DNA of 64,000 nucleotides from positions 3,658,001 through 3,722,000 of the forward strand of contig NC_079237.1 of the NCBI RefSeq assembly GCF_028502605.1, given 5' to 3'. The translations under genes and the position numbers were made by a program. Position 1 is the first letter of the stretch. Each line of letters opens with the position of its first letter. The notes beneath the pieces are model-generated. The model worked only from the letters and a program-made list of their open reading frames with translations, searched no databases and was not told where the DNA came from. The DNA is from Trichoderma breve. Lineage: Eukaryota > Ascomycota > Sordariomycetes > Hypocreales > Hypocreaceae. Below, piece after piece: positions 32,012 to 42,536 of this stretch.

Positions 32012-33510
32012 ATGTTGCTGATCTCCGTTCTCACCACCGTTGCGGCCGTTGGCGGCGTCAACGCCGCCTCGTCGTTTGCTTCCTCGCAAGACGGCCGCTA
32101 CCAGTTCACTGCCGCCCAGGCTCCTGTCCTGGGTGCTGGTAACCCTGGCATCCAAGACTGGCAGTTGTTCATCAAGGAGAAGTCCGGACGCAAGCAGACC
32201 GTCAAGGGTTTTGGTGCTGCCATCACCGATGCCACCGTCGCTGCCTTCAACAAGCTCAACGCAAACTCTCGCACGCAGCTGTTCAACGACCTGATGACCC
32301 CTTCGGGTCTTAACTTCAACCTGCTGCGTCACACCGTCGCCAGCTCGGATCTCTCTGCTGATCCGGCTTACACTTACGACGACGCCGGCGGCAATGTCGA
32401 CACTGGCCTCAACAGCTTTGGCCTGGGTGATCGTGGAAATGCCATGATCAGCATGCTGGCCAACTTCCGCAGGCTGCAGCCCCAGCTGACCATTGTCGGC
32501 TCGCCTTGGTCTGCACCGGGATGGATGAAGGTCAAGGGCAAGCTGATTGGCGGCGGTACCGGCAACAACAAGCTCAACCACGCCTACGAGAACGCCTACG
32601 CCCAGTACTTTGTCAAGTACCTCCAGGCGTACGAGGCTGGTGGCGCTCACATTGACGCCATCACCCTGCAGAACGAGCCCCTGAACAACAAGGACGATAT
32701 GCCCACCATGCAGATCGAGGCGGCGGAGTCTGGTGCTCTGATCCGCGACAAGGTTGGCCCTGCTCTGCGCAATGCCGGCCTCAACACCCAGATCTGGGCT
32801 TGGGACCACAACCAGGGTGAGTTTTGTTGATTCTATCACATGCTGACTTAAGCTTGACTAACACGCGTTGCTCTTTAGACGTCTACTCTTACCCCCAGAC
32901 TGTCATGAACACAGCCAGCCAGTACGTCCAGGCCGCTGCTTGGCACTGCTATGCCGGCAACGCCCCTGAGAACTGGACTCCCCTCACCCAGTTCCACAAC
33001 GAGTTCCCCGGCAAGGAGCAGTACATGACCGAGTGCTGGACCTCCGTTCTCTCCGGCGGCACCGACTGGGTCCACAGCTCCAGCTTCGCCCTGTTCCCCC
33101 TGCAGAACTGGGCCAACGGCATCATCGCCTGGACTCTGGGTACCTTCACCGGCGGTGGCCCTGCCCTGTCCGGCGGCGGCAACTGCCACAGCTGCACTGG
33201 TCTTGTTACCGTCAGCGCTGATGGCAGTGGTTATAAGAAGGAGATTGACTACTACATGCTGGGCCAGTTCTCGCGCTACATTCCCAAGGGCGCTGTTGTT
33301 GTCGATGGTACTGGTAGCTGGCTGTTTGACCCCAACACTGGTGTTGAGTCTGTTGCTACTGTTAACCCTGATGGCACCCGCACGGTCGTCATCCAGAACC
33401 GATACAACAATGATATCTGGGTTCGTTTGGCTACGGAGTCTGAGAGCCAGACCTGGAACGCTCGTGTCCCTGCCCGGGCTGTTACCACCTGGATCCTGCC
33501 TAAGGCTTAA
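32012..33510 (+). CDS. Secreted GH30 endo-beta-1,6-glucanase
   Basis: Two exons, 32012-32816 and 32879-33510 (GTGAGT..TAG intron), encode 478 residues. A signal peptide is visible (MLLISVLTTVAAVGGVNA, cut near residue 18). The mature protein has GH30 motifs: VKGFGAAITDA, RHTVASSDLS, VGSPWSAPGWMK, LQNEP with acid/base Glu222, and the nucleophile Glu320 in MTECWT. The C-terminal beta-sandwich ends in TTWILPKA. The pattern fits the fungal beta-1,6-glucanase subfamily (Neg1-like), which cleaves beta-1,6-glucan of fungal cell walls. Such enzymes are induced in mycoparasitism and wall remodelling. Codon use is biased to C-ending codons, unlike most neighbours, suggesting high expression. Confidence 0.93.
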
Positions 33511-33937
33511 GCGGAGAAAATAGTATGTGATGAAATGATGAATGCGAAATGAAGATGGGATGGGAGTGGTGGAAGCACTGTATATATCTACCTAGCTTCG
33601 TCTGTATATAGACAACTTGAGTACATGTAACTGTCTGAATGAATATACATGTATAAATGGTACTCCTTGAAAATCCAAACGGTGTAAGTGCCTATATTAT
33701 TGGATGCTTATATCCTGAAAGTTCTTTAAATAGAGGGCTGCAATCTCGAAATACCTGTATATTACTTCCATATATATGTAAATAGGCGCTTTTGTCAAGT
33801 GTAAGCCACTTGATCTGTTTTGCATGTAAACATTTGTCTGAACGCCTACTCTGAGTCATGTACATGTACAGGATCTTTATTCGTTGTCGAGTATTCTATC
33901 TACCTCTCATCACGAATCACTTATATCATACACGTAT
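33511..33937. other. Convergent intergenic region
   Basis: 427 bases between two 3' ends, with three TACATGTA palindromes (33622, 33646, 33861). AT-rich; no gene. Confidence 0.5.
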
Positions 33938-35272
33938 CTAAGCCTTTGGAAAGAAGCGATTCTCCGGCCTCGGCAGGCCAAAGTGTTCACGCAGAGTGCT
34001 CCCCGTATAGTCTGTCCTAAAGATACCGCGACGCTGCAGCTCCGGCACCAGCTTCTCCACAACATCGTCGAGTCCCTGCGGCAAAAAGGGGAAGCAAACA
34101 GTGAAACCATCGGAAGCCTCTTCCTTGAGCCACTTCTCCCACTCGTCTGCAATGCTCTCAACCGTTCCTACAAAGCCAAAGCCGGCGTATCCTCCGAAAC
34201 GCTGCGCAAGTTGCCTCACAGTCAGCCCTTCTTCCCTTGCGAGCCTCAAGACGCCCTCTCGGCTTGTCTTGCTAGCGTTGGTCTCTGGTAAATCGGTGGG
34301 TAGAGGGCCGTCTGGGTCAAACTTCGAGGCGTCTGCGCCGAGAGCGATTGACAAGCTTGCGATAGAGCTCTCGTAGTTGACGAGGCTGTCGAGCTTGAGT
34401 CGCTTCTCCTTGGCCTCTTGAATGGTGTCGCCAACAATGACCAAAGCTGCAGGGAGTATGTTGATGTGCTCCTTCTTTCTGCCCGCGGCGACGGCTCGTC
34501 CCTTGATGTCTGCATATAGTGCCTTGGCGCTGTCAATGTTTCCTGGCGAACAAAAGACTACTTCGGCTGTTTCTCCAGCCAGCTGTCGTCCTGGATCTGA
34601 TTGTCCGGCCTGCACAATGACGGGCCAGCCCTGGACGGGTCGGGCAATGTTCAAGGGTCCCTTGACCTTGAGCTCGTCTCCCTCGTGGTTGAGCGTGTGC
34701 ATCTTCTCGGGGTCCAGGAAGATGCCCGTCTCCTGGTTCCGGATAAAGGCGTCATCCGCAAAGCTATCCCACAGTCCCGTCACGACATCGTAAAACTCTC
34801 TGGCACGCTTATACCGATCTGAGTGATCCATGTGCTCGTCTCTGCCAAAGTTCTTTGCGCTATCCGGATTGGCCGTCGTCACAATGTTCCAAGCTGCACG
34901 ACCACCGCTGAGATGGTCCAACGAGGCAAAGCGCCGGGCAATGTGGTAGGGCTCATCATATGTTGTAGAAGCAGTAGCGGCTAGGCCAATCTTCTCTGTG
35001 ACCTGGGACAGAGCTGAGAGTAGTGTAAAGGGCTCAAATGATGTGACAGTCTGACTGCGTCTGAGGGCTTCGATGGGCATGTTGAGGACCGCTAGGTGGT
35101 CGGCCATGAAGAAGGCATCGAATTTGGCAGCCTCGAGCTTTCGGATAAAGGACTTGAGATGGGTCAAGTTGAAGTTGGCATCGGCGTATGATCCAGGGTA
35201 TCGCCAGGCTCCAGTGTGAAGACTGACTGGCCGCATGAATGCGGTAAGATGGAGTTGTCTGGGATTCGACAT
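33938..35272 (-). CDS. FMN-dependent monooxygenase, NtaA/SnaA/DszA family
   Basis: A single exon of 444 residues with the bacterial-luciferase fold. Seen motifs are the N-terminal LHTGAWRYPG, FDAFFMADHLAVL, TEKIGLAATASTTYDEPYHIARRFASLDHLSGGRAAWNIVTT, and the flavin-contacting VIVQAGQSDPGRQLAGETAEVVF. Members use reduced FMN supplied by a partner reductase to oxidise nitrilotriacetate, dibenzothiophene sulfone or similar compounds. No partner flavin reductase lies next to it, so a general reductase would be needed. The gene has no intron and the family is abundant in bacteria, so transfer at some point is plausible but not shown. Substrate unknown. Confidence 0.9.
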   Translation of the reverse strand: MSNPRQLHLTAFMRPVSLHTGAWRYPGSYADANFNLTHLKSFIRKLEAAKFDAFFMADHLAVLNMPIEALRRSQTVTSFEPFTLLSALSQVTEKIGLAATASTTYDEPYHIARRFASLDHLSGGRAAWNIVTTANPDSAKNFGRDEHMDHSDRYKRAREFYDVVTGLWDSFADDAFIRNQETGIFLDPEKMHTLNHEGDELKVKGPLNIARPVQGWPVIVQAGQSDPGRQLAGETAEVVFCSPGNIDSAKALYADIKGRAVAAGRKKEHINILPAALVIVGDTIQEAKEKRLKLDSLVNYESSIASLSIALGADASKFDPDGPLPTDLPETNASKTSREGVLRLAREEGLTVRQLAQRFGGYAGFGFVGTVESIADEWEKWLKEEASDGFTVCFPFLPQGLDDVVEKLVPELQRRGIFRTDYTGSTLREHFGLPRPENRFFPKA

Positions 35273-36311
35273 TGTGAATTACTTGGTTATGAGCAGATGT
35301 AACGATTTATTTTACGGCTACTATCTCAAGAGCTTCCTAGTTTCTATACTGGTGACTACGGCTATATATGAAAAATATGAGGGACATGTGGGCATTATCG
35401 ATGATATGGTAGGATTCATGTGTAAGCAAAGTGAGTGTGCTTGGCGCTTGGAATCACGACATCGACGAGATGCGGGGGTGCGGATCAACCGGCTTATCAG
35501 CATTTTCCGGGTCTGGTATAAGCAAAAAGGTTGTATTATCGAGCAAGCGAATGCGAACAGCCGGGTATGAGAATGTTATCAAAATGATTCATATTCCTCT
35601 GCGGCCACGGATGTGGAAGGTGGAAGCAGACGGAGACTTTTTGGACTCTGCTAGACATTGATGCCTTGCATTGCACGAGGAACTCTGTGGGGTTTTAAGG
35701 TTAATCATTTCTCAAACATCGTCTCACATATAGATGAAGGTATCTCGATAAATGAAAGAATGTCATGTGCTATCATCTTCGCTCGCCAGTGTCAAATCGC
35801 CGTCGTTGAGTGGGGAGTTGAGCGGAGATAATTTTGGATTGATAAGCAGCAAAGGTTACGACGACCGGCGATGGCACGAGTTTGGAGATCTTGGCTCCGA
35901 TAGGTTTGCATCCTGTAAGCAAAGGATATGCTACATGTGGAAACTACTCTGTATCTGCATATATATGGTGTGACTGCAACAGCCCGATCAGAGTCCACCT
36001 ATGCAGGATTTGGCTTCTCTTGCAGATAGCTTCGGGAGGATCCGAGTGGGAGCGGCAAAATCGCACTTCCAGACCCCGATATCTCGGCTCAGATCACTTA
36101 GCGCATAGTAAGCAGCTCGATTGTGTCAAAGGATTCTTAGGGATTTCCTGATCAAGTAACGTTTTGCTTGGCATTATCGCGATCAACTGTAGTTTCGCAA
36201 GAACATTTTCATTGTTTTATTTCTCTAAATAGTAAAGCAGCGCCAATTGCTGAAACAAGCAAGTCTCCTATATAGAGCCTAGATGATATCTTAAATCTCT
36301 TTGCCACAGCC
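35273..36311. other. Intergenic region
   Basis: About 1.0 kb upstream of the monooxygenase and downstream of the aldo/keto reductase. No supportable gene. Confidence 0.45.
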
Positions 36312-37433
36312 TCAGGTGTTGACTGGTGCATGTTCCGGGTATCTGGTGCCAGCGGTCTCAAAGCCCGTGACAAGGTTGGTCAGAGTCTCAATCTCCTCCT
36401 TGGTAAACTCAACAACCCTTGCATTCTCTTCTACACGCGGGACCGTCGAAGAACCGGGAATCGGAATCACAAGAGGCAGCTCCGGGTTGTTGGACATGTT
36501 CCTCACCCAGTTGATGGCGACCTGCGCAGGAGAGCACGACTTTTGGTTGGCAAACTGCTCGACTTGTTCAACCAGCTTGAGGTTGTGCTCGAGCTGCTCC
36601 TGTTGGAAGCGAGGGAAAGAAGCAACTGCTCCAAGCTTCTTGACGTCCTCCACGTTTTTATACCCGCCGGTGAGTAGCTACATGTACATTATATCGTCAG
36701 CTTATAGCTAGAGCATGGTAACTTTTTCTACTACTTACACCCTTTCCGATTGGCGAATATGCAATGATGGGAATATCGTGTTTTTTGCACGCAGCAGCAA
36801 TTCCATTGTTCAAGACGTCCGGTGAAAACATGCTGAGCTCGATTTCAGCGGCAGCAATCTTGGTCACCGCGGCAGCTTCATTAATGGTGTCAACACCGCA
36901 CTCGGAGAGTGCAATAGCACCAATCTTGCCGGTGTCGATATACTCCTTCTGGATCACTCCAAAAGTAACAGAGAGGGGATACTCCGGGTCTCGTCTGGCG
37001 CAGTTGAAGGCGTCGACCTTCTTGACGCCGCCAATCTGCTTTAGAATGTTATCGAGCGACCGGCGAATACCTTCGGGCGATCCATCAGGCTTGCGGGCCT
37101 CGAAATCAATACCACCCTTCATCACCAAGACGACCTTTTCAGCATCTTCGGGGTACTTTGTGAAGTAGGCCTTGATGATGGTCATGGAGTTGTACTCAGG
37201 AGTTCCATAGAACTCGCCGCCGTTCCACATGGTGAGGCCATTGTCGACGGCGGCTTTCATGACGGCGATTGCATCTTCCAAAGGAGGAGGATCCTGGCGC
37301 CATGTCAGGCCTTGGGTGTCTGATTAGCTATTGGAGATAATGAAAGCAGCAGCCATTTGATGTGTATGTTTGTATACTCACCCATGAGGCCAAAGCCAAT
37401 AGGACCAATTTCTTTGCCGAGATACTGAACCAT
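36312..37433 (-). CDS. Aldo/keto reductase (pyridoxal reductase-like)
   Basis: Three exons on the minus strand, 37433-37382, 37310-36739 and 36677-36312, encode 329 residues. Introns are GTGAGT..AAG and GTAAGT..TAG; the tiny first exon codes for MVQYLGKEIGPIGFGLMG. The TIM-barrel AKR signature is present: catalytic Tyr52 in GGEFYG, VVLVMKGG (Lys), KVDAFNCARRDP, IGAIALSECG, IAYSPIGKG, and the C-terminal NADPH site IPIPGSSTVPRVEEN. It is closest in pattern to the yeast/fungal pyridoxal reductase and YakC group, which reduce pyridoxal or small aldehydes with NADPH. Upstream (37469-37499) is a TGATGT microsatellite in the 5' UTR. The second intron contains a TACATGTA palindrome. Confidence 0.9.
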
Positions 37434-38800
37434 GGTGTTGGAGTATGCGATGATCTGAGAGAAGCCGATTGCTGTTGATGTTGATGTTGATGTTGATGTT
37501 CTGTTACTGTGGCGAGTACTGAATTGCAGTGATTCAAGACAGATTTTGCAACGGAATCCCCACGACTCTTATATCTTTGATCCGCCTCCTGTCTGCTGTT
37601 AGTGTAGTTCCTCCACGGAGACGACTACCGGAGTTTACTTTTATCGGTACGCCAGCTAACCCCGAGGCCCGTGAGTTGAGATGAGTCGATGATGCTTCGA
37701 GAGATGGTTACGCAAGGGAGAATAATTATGCTAGTATACGACAGCCTGGCTGCTCCCTTTCCCACGAAATCTGCTATCGCCTCGTTAACCCCGCCCGCAT
37801 TTCCCCACCATCCACGGCATTATCCTCGACATAGGCTATGACTATAAAGACTTGTGCGTACTTTTTCAAGCCCTATTCTCGGAGCTGGAATGCGAAACTC
37901 CGGTAGACGCCATGGAAGGTTTCACATGGTGGCCTTTGCTGGTTGATTTGCTCGGCATTTGCCTCCTAATCGTTGATTACTTGACGCAGTCCGGAACGCT
38001 AACCTTGTTGGGATCTCGACTAATTTTGACAATTCCGCTTCTTAAATTCCGTTCAATGGATACAGGTACAGAGGTATAGAAGAGACAAGTGTCCGTCTTT
38101 CACTCAGACATGGGGCGCTTTGTCGCTCTCAAGCGCCGTTCTGCATCGGACTGCTGTTTGCATATATACGGACTGTATCATCATGCATGTATATGTGTTT
38201 GGGCAAACAATAGCCAATCAGCTAAACAAGCTGCTTACTCGTGGAGCCAAGCTCCCTTCCCCTTTCGTCTACTATGCTTTGATGAAGACCCTCCTCTGTT
38301 CATCCGTAAAGCAATTAGTCTACTGCGTCTCTTCTGGCCTTCAGAATGAAGATATATTCCCGGCAATAGGTATTCACAAAGGAGGATAAATGCCACTGGA
38401 AGCGGCACGAGTAATCTCAGTGTCCCGGTCCATGTACATTTACCCTGCAGCTGTGTTAGTTGTAGAAAAGCCTCGCTTTTGTGGGTTCAATACCAAAAGC
38501 CTTTAGTATACCAGTTGAAGTCACCACTTTACGCTCCTTTAATAGCTGCTGCACACAGCTTTGTAGGATACATGAGCATGGCGCGTAGACAAATGCTTCC
38601 ATTGGTCAAGTCATGTCCCAACTCTCGAAAGTCCTCATGCCACAACCCTATGGCAGATCACATGCCGTCTCCCTCAATCCATCAAAGGGATTATCATCAA
38701 AAAGATTATTTATAATTTGTTAGGCATCGCCCAATCAATTATTTTAATGGCATTTTGCCTCTTTTCCTCTCGTCTAATCATCAACCAATCGTTGGCCGGA
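37434..38800. other. Intergenic region
   Basis: About 1.4 kb upstream of the aldo/keto reductase. No gene is supported; short frames have no family features. Confidence 0.4.
37469..37499 (+). repeat. Hexanucleotide microsatellite (TTGATG)n
   Basis: About four tandem TTGATG units lie just upstream of the aldo/keto reductase start, in its likely 5' UTR. Short tracts like this are prone to length variation. Confidence 0.7.
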
Positions 38801-39080
38801 TTCTTTGATGTCGTTTCAGCAATCTCTGCCAAGGACGAAGCACTTGCTGAGACCCTCAGGTTCAACAAAACGTTTTGTTTGCACCATTCACTGTAAATTC
38901 CTCTCCAAATACGCATGGCTGAATTTTAATTATCATCCAAAGGCCCAGGAGCTGCTGGAGATTAAAGCAGTGATCCATTCACCGAGTGCTCTTTCACAAA
39001 ACTAGGGGACTTTAGGTGATCCTAGGGCATCTGACCAGCAGCGATAAGTTTGCTCACTTAAGAAGTACTTAATGATAAGT

Positions 39081-39088
39081 ATAAATAC
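39081..39088 (+). promoter_or_regulatory. TATA box, module 1 of the tandem duplication
   Basis: TATAAATA with the same flanking order as TATAAAA at 40147: GAAGT/TTCACT-rich upstream and a CTCTCCAATCC-like downstream segment. Confidence 0.45.
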
Positions 39089-39301
39089 ATGCATCAGCCT
39101 CTTCTTATACAATTGCATCTTATTGCGAACTCTCCAATCCAGTACCAAAGCACAGCCAACCGCTTGGTGAATTCTTTTTTCTCTAGACCATCGTTTACCC
39201 TGTAATTGCCAGTTGGTGAGTTACACCACTTATAGTATTTATACTCCAAACCGCATATATGCTATATGGTATCCTCCAGTTCTCTCATTGACCTCTAAGA
39301 G

Positions 39302-39676
39302 AAGCATAACGCCATAAAATGGATATCGAAAGCGTCCAAGAATTTGACTGCTTCAATCATATGCAATACAAAAGACGAAAGAAAAAAGCTCTCGAAAAAG
39401 CTGAAGTGGTTTGAAGGATACACAATTCGGGATCAGAAAGAAGAATGGATTGATGTGGCCTTAATTAAGTCAGACGGTACGCAGACACCACCACCAGAGT
39501 ACATGTCACTTGACAATTTTCTTGTCGAAAGTGGATTCGTGGAGGTATTTTCGAATGGGGCTGCACGACGATATGTCAAATCGTCAGGATGGAATGCGTC
39601 AAGATGGAATACTCTAACGGTAACAACAACCGTGGTGGTTTTAGTATTGATGTTCATAATGATGTTCAATCATTAG
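39302..39676 (+). CDS. Small unknown protein with C-terminal membrane segment, tandem module 1
   Basis: The open frame reads through EKHNAIKWISKASKNLTA and continues as CNTKDERKKLSKKLKWFEGYTIRD, EEWIDVALI, PPPEYMSLDNFLVESGFVEVF, and ends with a hydrophobic helix, TVVVLVLMFIMMF, before the stop at 39676. It is a paralogue of the gene at 40216-40948. There is no ATG in this frame: the ATG at 39319 is in another frame and closes quickly, and the position matching the start of module 2 reads ACA instead of ATG. A first exon may be spliced upstream through the GTGAGT at about 39214 and AAG near 39300. The protein family is unknown to me. The C-terminal segment suggests tail anchoring. It may be a decaying copy. 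Confidence 0.45.
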   Translation, partial: KHNAIKWISKASKNLTASIICNTKDERKKLSKKLKWFEGYTIRDQKEEWIDVALIKSDGTQTPPPEYMSLDNFLVESGFVEVFSNGAARRYVKSSGWNASRWNTLTVTTTVVVLVLMFIMMFNH

Positions 39677-40146
39677 ATCGCTGGGATACTTTAGTTTAGA
39701 GCAGACAACCTTCCTACTAGATGTGGAACACTAATGCAATATTGCACCTTTTCATATCAACACTTCAAGGACGAAGCGCTTGCTGAGAAGCCAGGTTCAA
39801 CAAGACATTTTCTTTGTGCTGTTCAATACGTGATCCCTGACAAACACGCGTGATTCCCCCTATTGATTCTAGACCACTTAGACTTTGCTCTACTTCGCCC
39901 GTGTGCGCTTAGCAGCCTTCATATCGTGGTACAATCAAGAAGCTTCCTGCTCTGTCTCATTATCTATGCTTTTTCTTTGTACCATATTCAAGCTTTGGGT
40001 GGATTTCTTTGATGCAGATGCGAATGCCAAGGCCAAAGAGCCGCCATAGATCAAAACTGTCAGTCATTCACTGAACATCCTTTCACAAAACTGGGCGGCT
40101 GCAGCCGATCAAATCCTGTTCACTTGTGAAGTGGGCATCCAACAAG

Positions 40147-40153
40147 TATAAAA
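40147..40153 (+). promoter_or_regulatory. TATA box, module 2 of the tandem duplication
   Basis: TATAAAA about 70 bases before the ATG at 40216. It is homologous in context to the TATA box at 39081. Confidence 0.45.
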
Positions 40154-40215
40154 CCCGGTCTCTGTCTCTCTACAATTGCTTCGTTCTCCAATTTCTTCAA
40201 TCCAATACCAAAAGC

Positions 40216-40948
40216 ATGGGGGAAAAAAAAATGAAACTTCGTAAGTGCATTTATCGCTAGAATTTTTTGTATATGATTTATTGCCATCTTGAAGACGTTC
40301 TGACCTGAAGAAGTAATACGCCAGATCTTGGGTTCTTTAAACCCCAGCCCATTTAGCTGCGACATTTACTGTGAGATAGAGGACGAACTAAAGAAGATTC
40401 TCAGTGAGCTGAAAAGATTTAAAGGATATAAATTTCGGGAGGGCAAAAAAGAAGAGGGTGAGAACGAATGGGTTGGCGCGACTTTCACTGGGTCACATAA
40501 AGAGGATGCGACTTGGAAAGAGTTGAACGGTGGGAAGATGGTGCCGCCACAGTGCATGGATCTTCACAATTTTCTTGTCGAGCATCAATTTGTGATGAGT
40601 ATTTCGGCTACGGGTTCACTAGCATATAAAAGGTCAGCCGACCGTTTCAGCGATTCGAGCTGCATGATCCTCTGCGGCACGAAAGATAAACGAACAGAAC
40701 TCGTGGTATATCTGGAGCGCTCTGAAAAGCCATACATAATTACAAATCTGACAGGTCAACGTGTTCAAGTGGATTTTATAAATGTGGAAAGGCCTGAGAC
40801 AGAGCCGCCACTGTATACGTTTCTTTGCGACGTTCTTCGCCTGCATGAATTTAAGCCGCGCTTTTCGCACCCCTACCCACGGGAATTTACATATATACAG
40901 TCAGGAAGCAGCTGGACGGAAAAACGGATACGCGTCACCATCTCTTGA
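40216..40948 (+). CDS. Small unknown protein, tandem module 2
   Basis: The proposed exons are 40216-40240 (MGEKKMKL) and 40311-40948. The intron is GTAAGT with branch CTGAC and acceptor AAG. The product is about 220 residues. Residues 25-115 match module 1 (DELKKILSELKRFKGYKFRE, PPQCMDLHNFLVEHQFVM). A second, weaker copy of the same fold may follow, since CGTKDKRTELVVYLERSEKP echoes CNTKDERKKLSKKLKWFEG. This suggests two repeats inside the protein. Unlike module 1 it has no membrane segment. No known domain is recognised. The 5' flank is duplicated too (see findings). Start and first intron are inferred from splice signals only; without them the frame opens at TTG 40328. Confidence 0.55.
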
Positions 40949-41045
40949 TCACACTAATGCTTTAAATTGGAGCCATTATCATGGTATATCTAGATAAAAA
41001 TCACAAATACAATACTACCCCCGTTCATATCAATGTTTCGCATAT

Positions 41046-42536
41046 CTACGCTGATGTAAGATGTAGCAACACGCTGTCACCCTCGTTGAGCTGTGCAGAA
41101 ACTTGATCGCCAACGACACCCAAGCTCTGATTGTTCCAGATATCCTGCACGTTGAACTGTCCAGAGAGCCCCAAATCTTGCCACGTTGCGGTGACTGTCT
41201 GAACTCCGCTGGTTTGCGTCCCGAAGCCGCCCTGGCCGTTATCTGGACCAAGGTTCACAAGAACAACGACGGCTTCGCCAGATGGAGATGGGCCAGCAAT
41301 CCACGCCTGGAGCTGTGTCGCGTCTTGACCTCCTGAGCCGGGATTGCGAGGCTGCATAGGGTATTGAGCCGTAAAAGCCGCGACTTGCAATGCTTGGGCA
41401 TTGGTGAGAAGATTCGTTCCGAGATCATCCAACTGAGTCATATCATTGCCGGTAATGAGGTTGGCGCCAGCTCCAATCCAGTGCGTCATGACTGTGGTAC
41501 GCTGTCCATCGCTAAGCCCAGAAATGCTCTCTGGACTGCCCACTGCCAAGTTATCCATATCCGGGTAAATGTTCAACTCGTCAAAGAACTGTAGACCAGC
41601 AATAATCCATTGGCGATAGTTGTCAATGGCGCGCTGTACAGTACCCCAGCTTACCAATGTACTTGATCCAGAGTTGTTGAGATCCTGGTCAGTCCGCATA
41701 GAGTCGGCGTTGCTGTTCCAAATGTCAAAGTATGTTTGAGTGCGGTCCAGCTTCCAGGAGATGTCTAAGCGCATCTGTCTGCCGCTGTTCTTAATGGCGT
41801 TGTGCCAGGCAATTACAGAGCCGCTCTGGTCGGCAGGCAGGCTTTGGCCGTTGTCGGGAGAGCCTGGCGTGACAAAGTCCAGCTTGACAAAGTCAACACC
41901 CCTTTGAGGCGCTATTAGTACATGTTCGTGATGATTGCTCTTGCTTCTCTCTTATATGGAATAAACATACCATGACGCGAATTGGTCAACTACAGAGTTG
42001 TGCCAGGTTTGTGTCTCCGACCGCGTATAGTCGAAGATGCAGCGAAGTAAACCCTCATTTCCAGTGCACACTTCACCGATGGTAGTTTCGGTTCCAAGGA
42101 TTGTCTTATTCGCGTCACTAATGAAGGCGCCCGGAACGACGTAGACTCCCATTTTGAGGCCTTGGCTGTGCAGGGAACTAGCCAAGGAGGGAATGTCGAA
42201 AATAGAGTCATCATAGATCAGTCGACCATTGTCGTCGCCGTGGTCACCCACTGACCAGCCAGAATCCAAGCTGCAGGTGTCGTATTGGCCTTTAAAGGAG
42301 CCCGACGCCAACATACTGCATTGAGTCAAAACATGTGATTGGTCGAACTGGAAATCAGGAGCTGTGTTGGGATTTGCCTGCAGAGCAAAAGAATTCCAGC
42401 CTCTCGCTGGGCCCTGGAAGCCATTGGGAGTCTGGGCAAAGCTGATGACTTTGAGGGGTGTTGCAGCGGAAGCAGTTGGAGCTGCTGTGACGCCGGCGAT
42501 GCCGAGTCCAAGATAGACGAGCTCAAGACGAGGCAT
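41046..42536 (-). CDS. Secreted GH27 alpha-galactosidase
   Basis: Two exons on the minus strand, 42536-41971 and 41901-41046 (GTATGT..AAG intron), encode 473 residues. A signal peptide is present (MPRLELVYLGLGIAGVTAAP). GH27 landmarks are GWNSFALQ, CSLDSGWSVGDHGDDNGRLIYD, GLKMGVYVVPG, the nucleophile Asp197 in VKLDF, and the acid/base Asp260 in RTDQD. The C-terminal part forms the beta-sandwich. These enzymes remove alpha-1,6-galactosyl residues from galactomannan and raffinose-type sugars. A TATATATA tract lies about 60 bases upstream of the start. Together with the GH30 and GH95 genes it marks a carbohydrate-degrading lifestyle, though the genes are scattered and not a cluster. Confidence 0.88.

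Noticed and set aside
32012..42536. Carbohydrate-degrading gene cluster (GH30 plus GH27)
   Set aside because: The two genes are about 8 kb apart with unrelated genes between them and different orientation; co-location looks coincidental.
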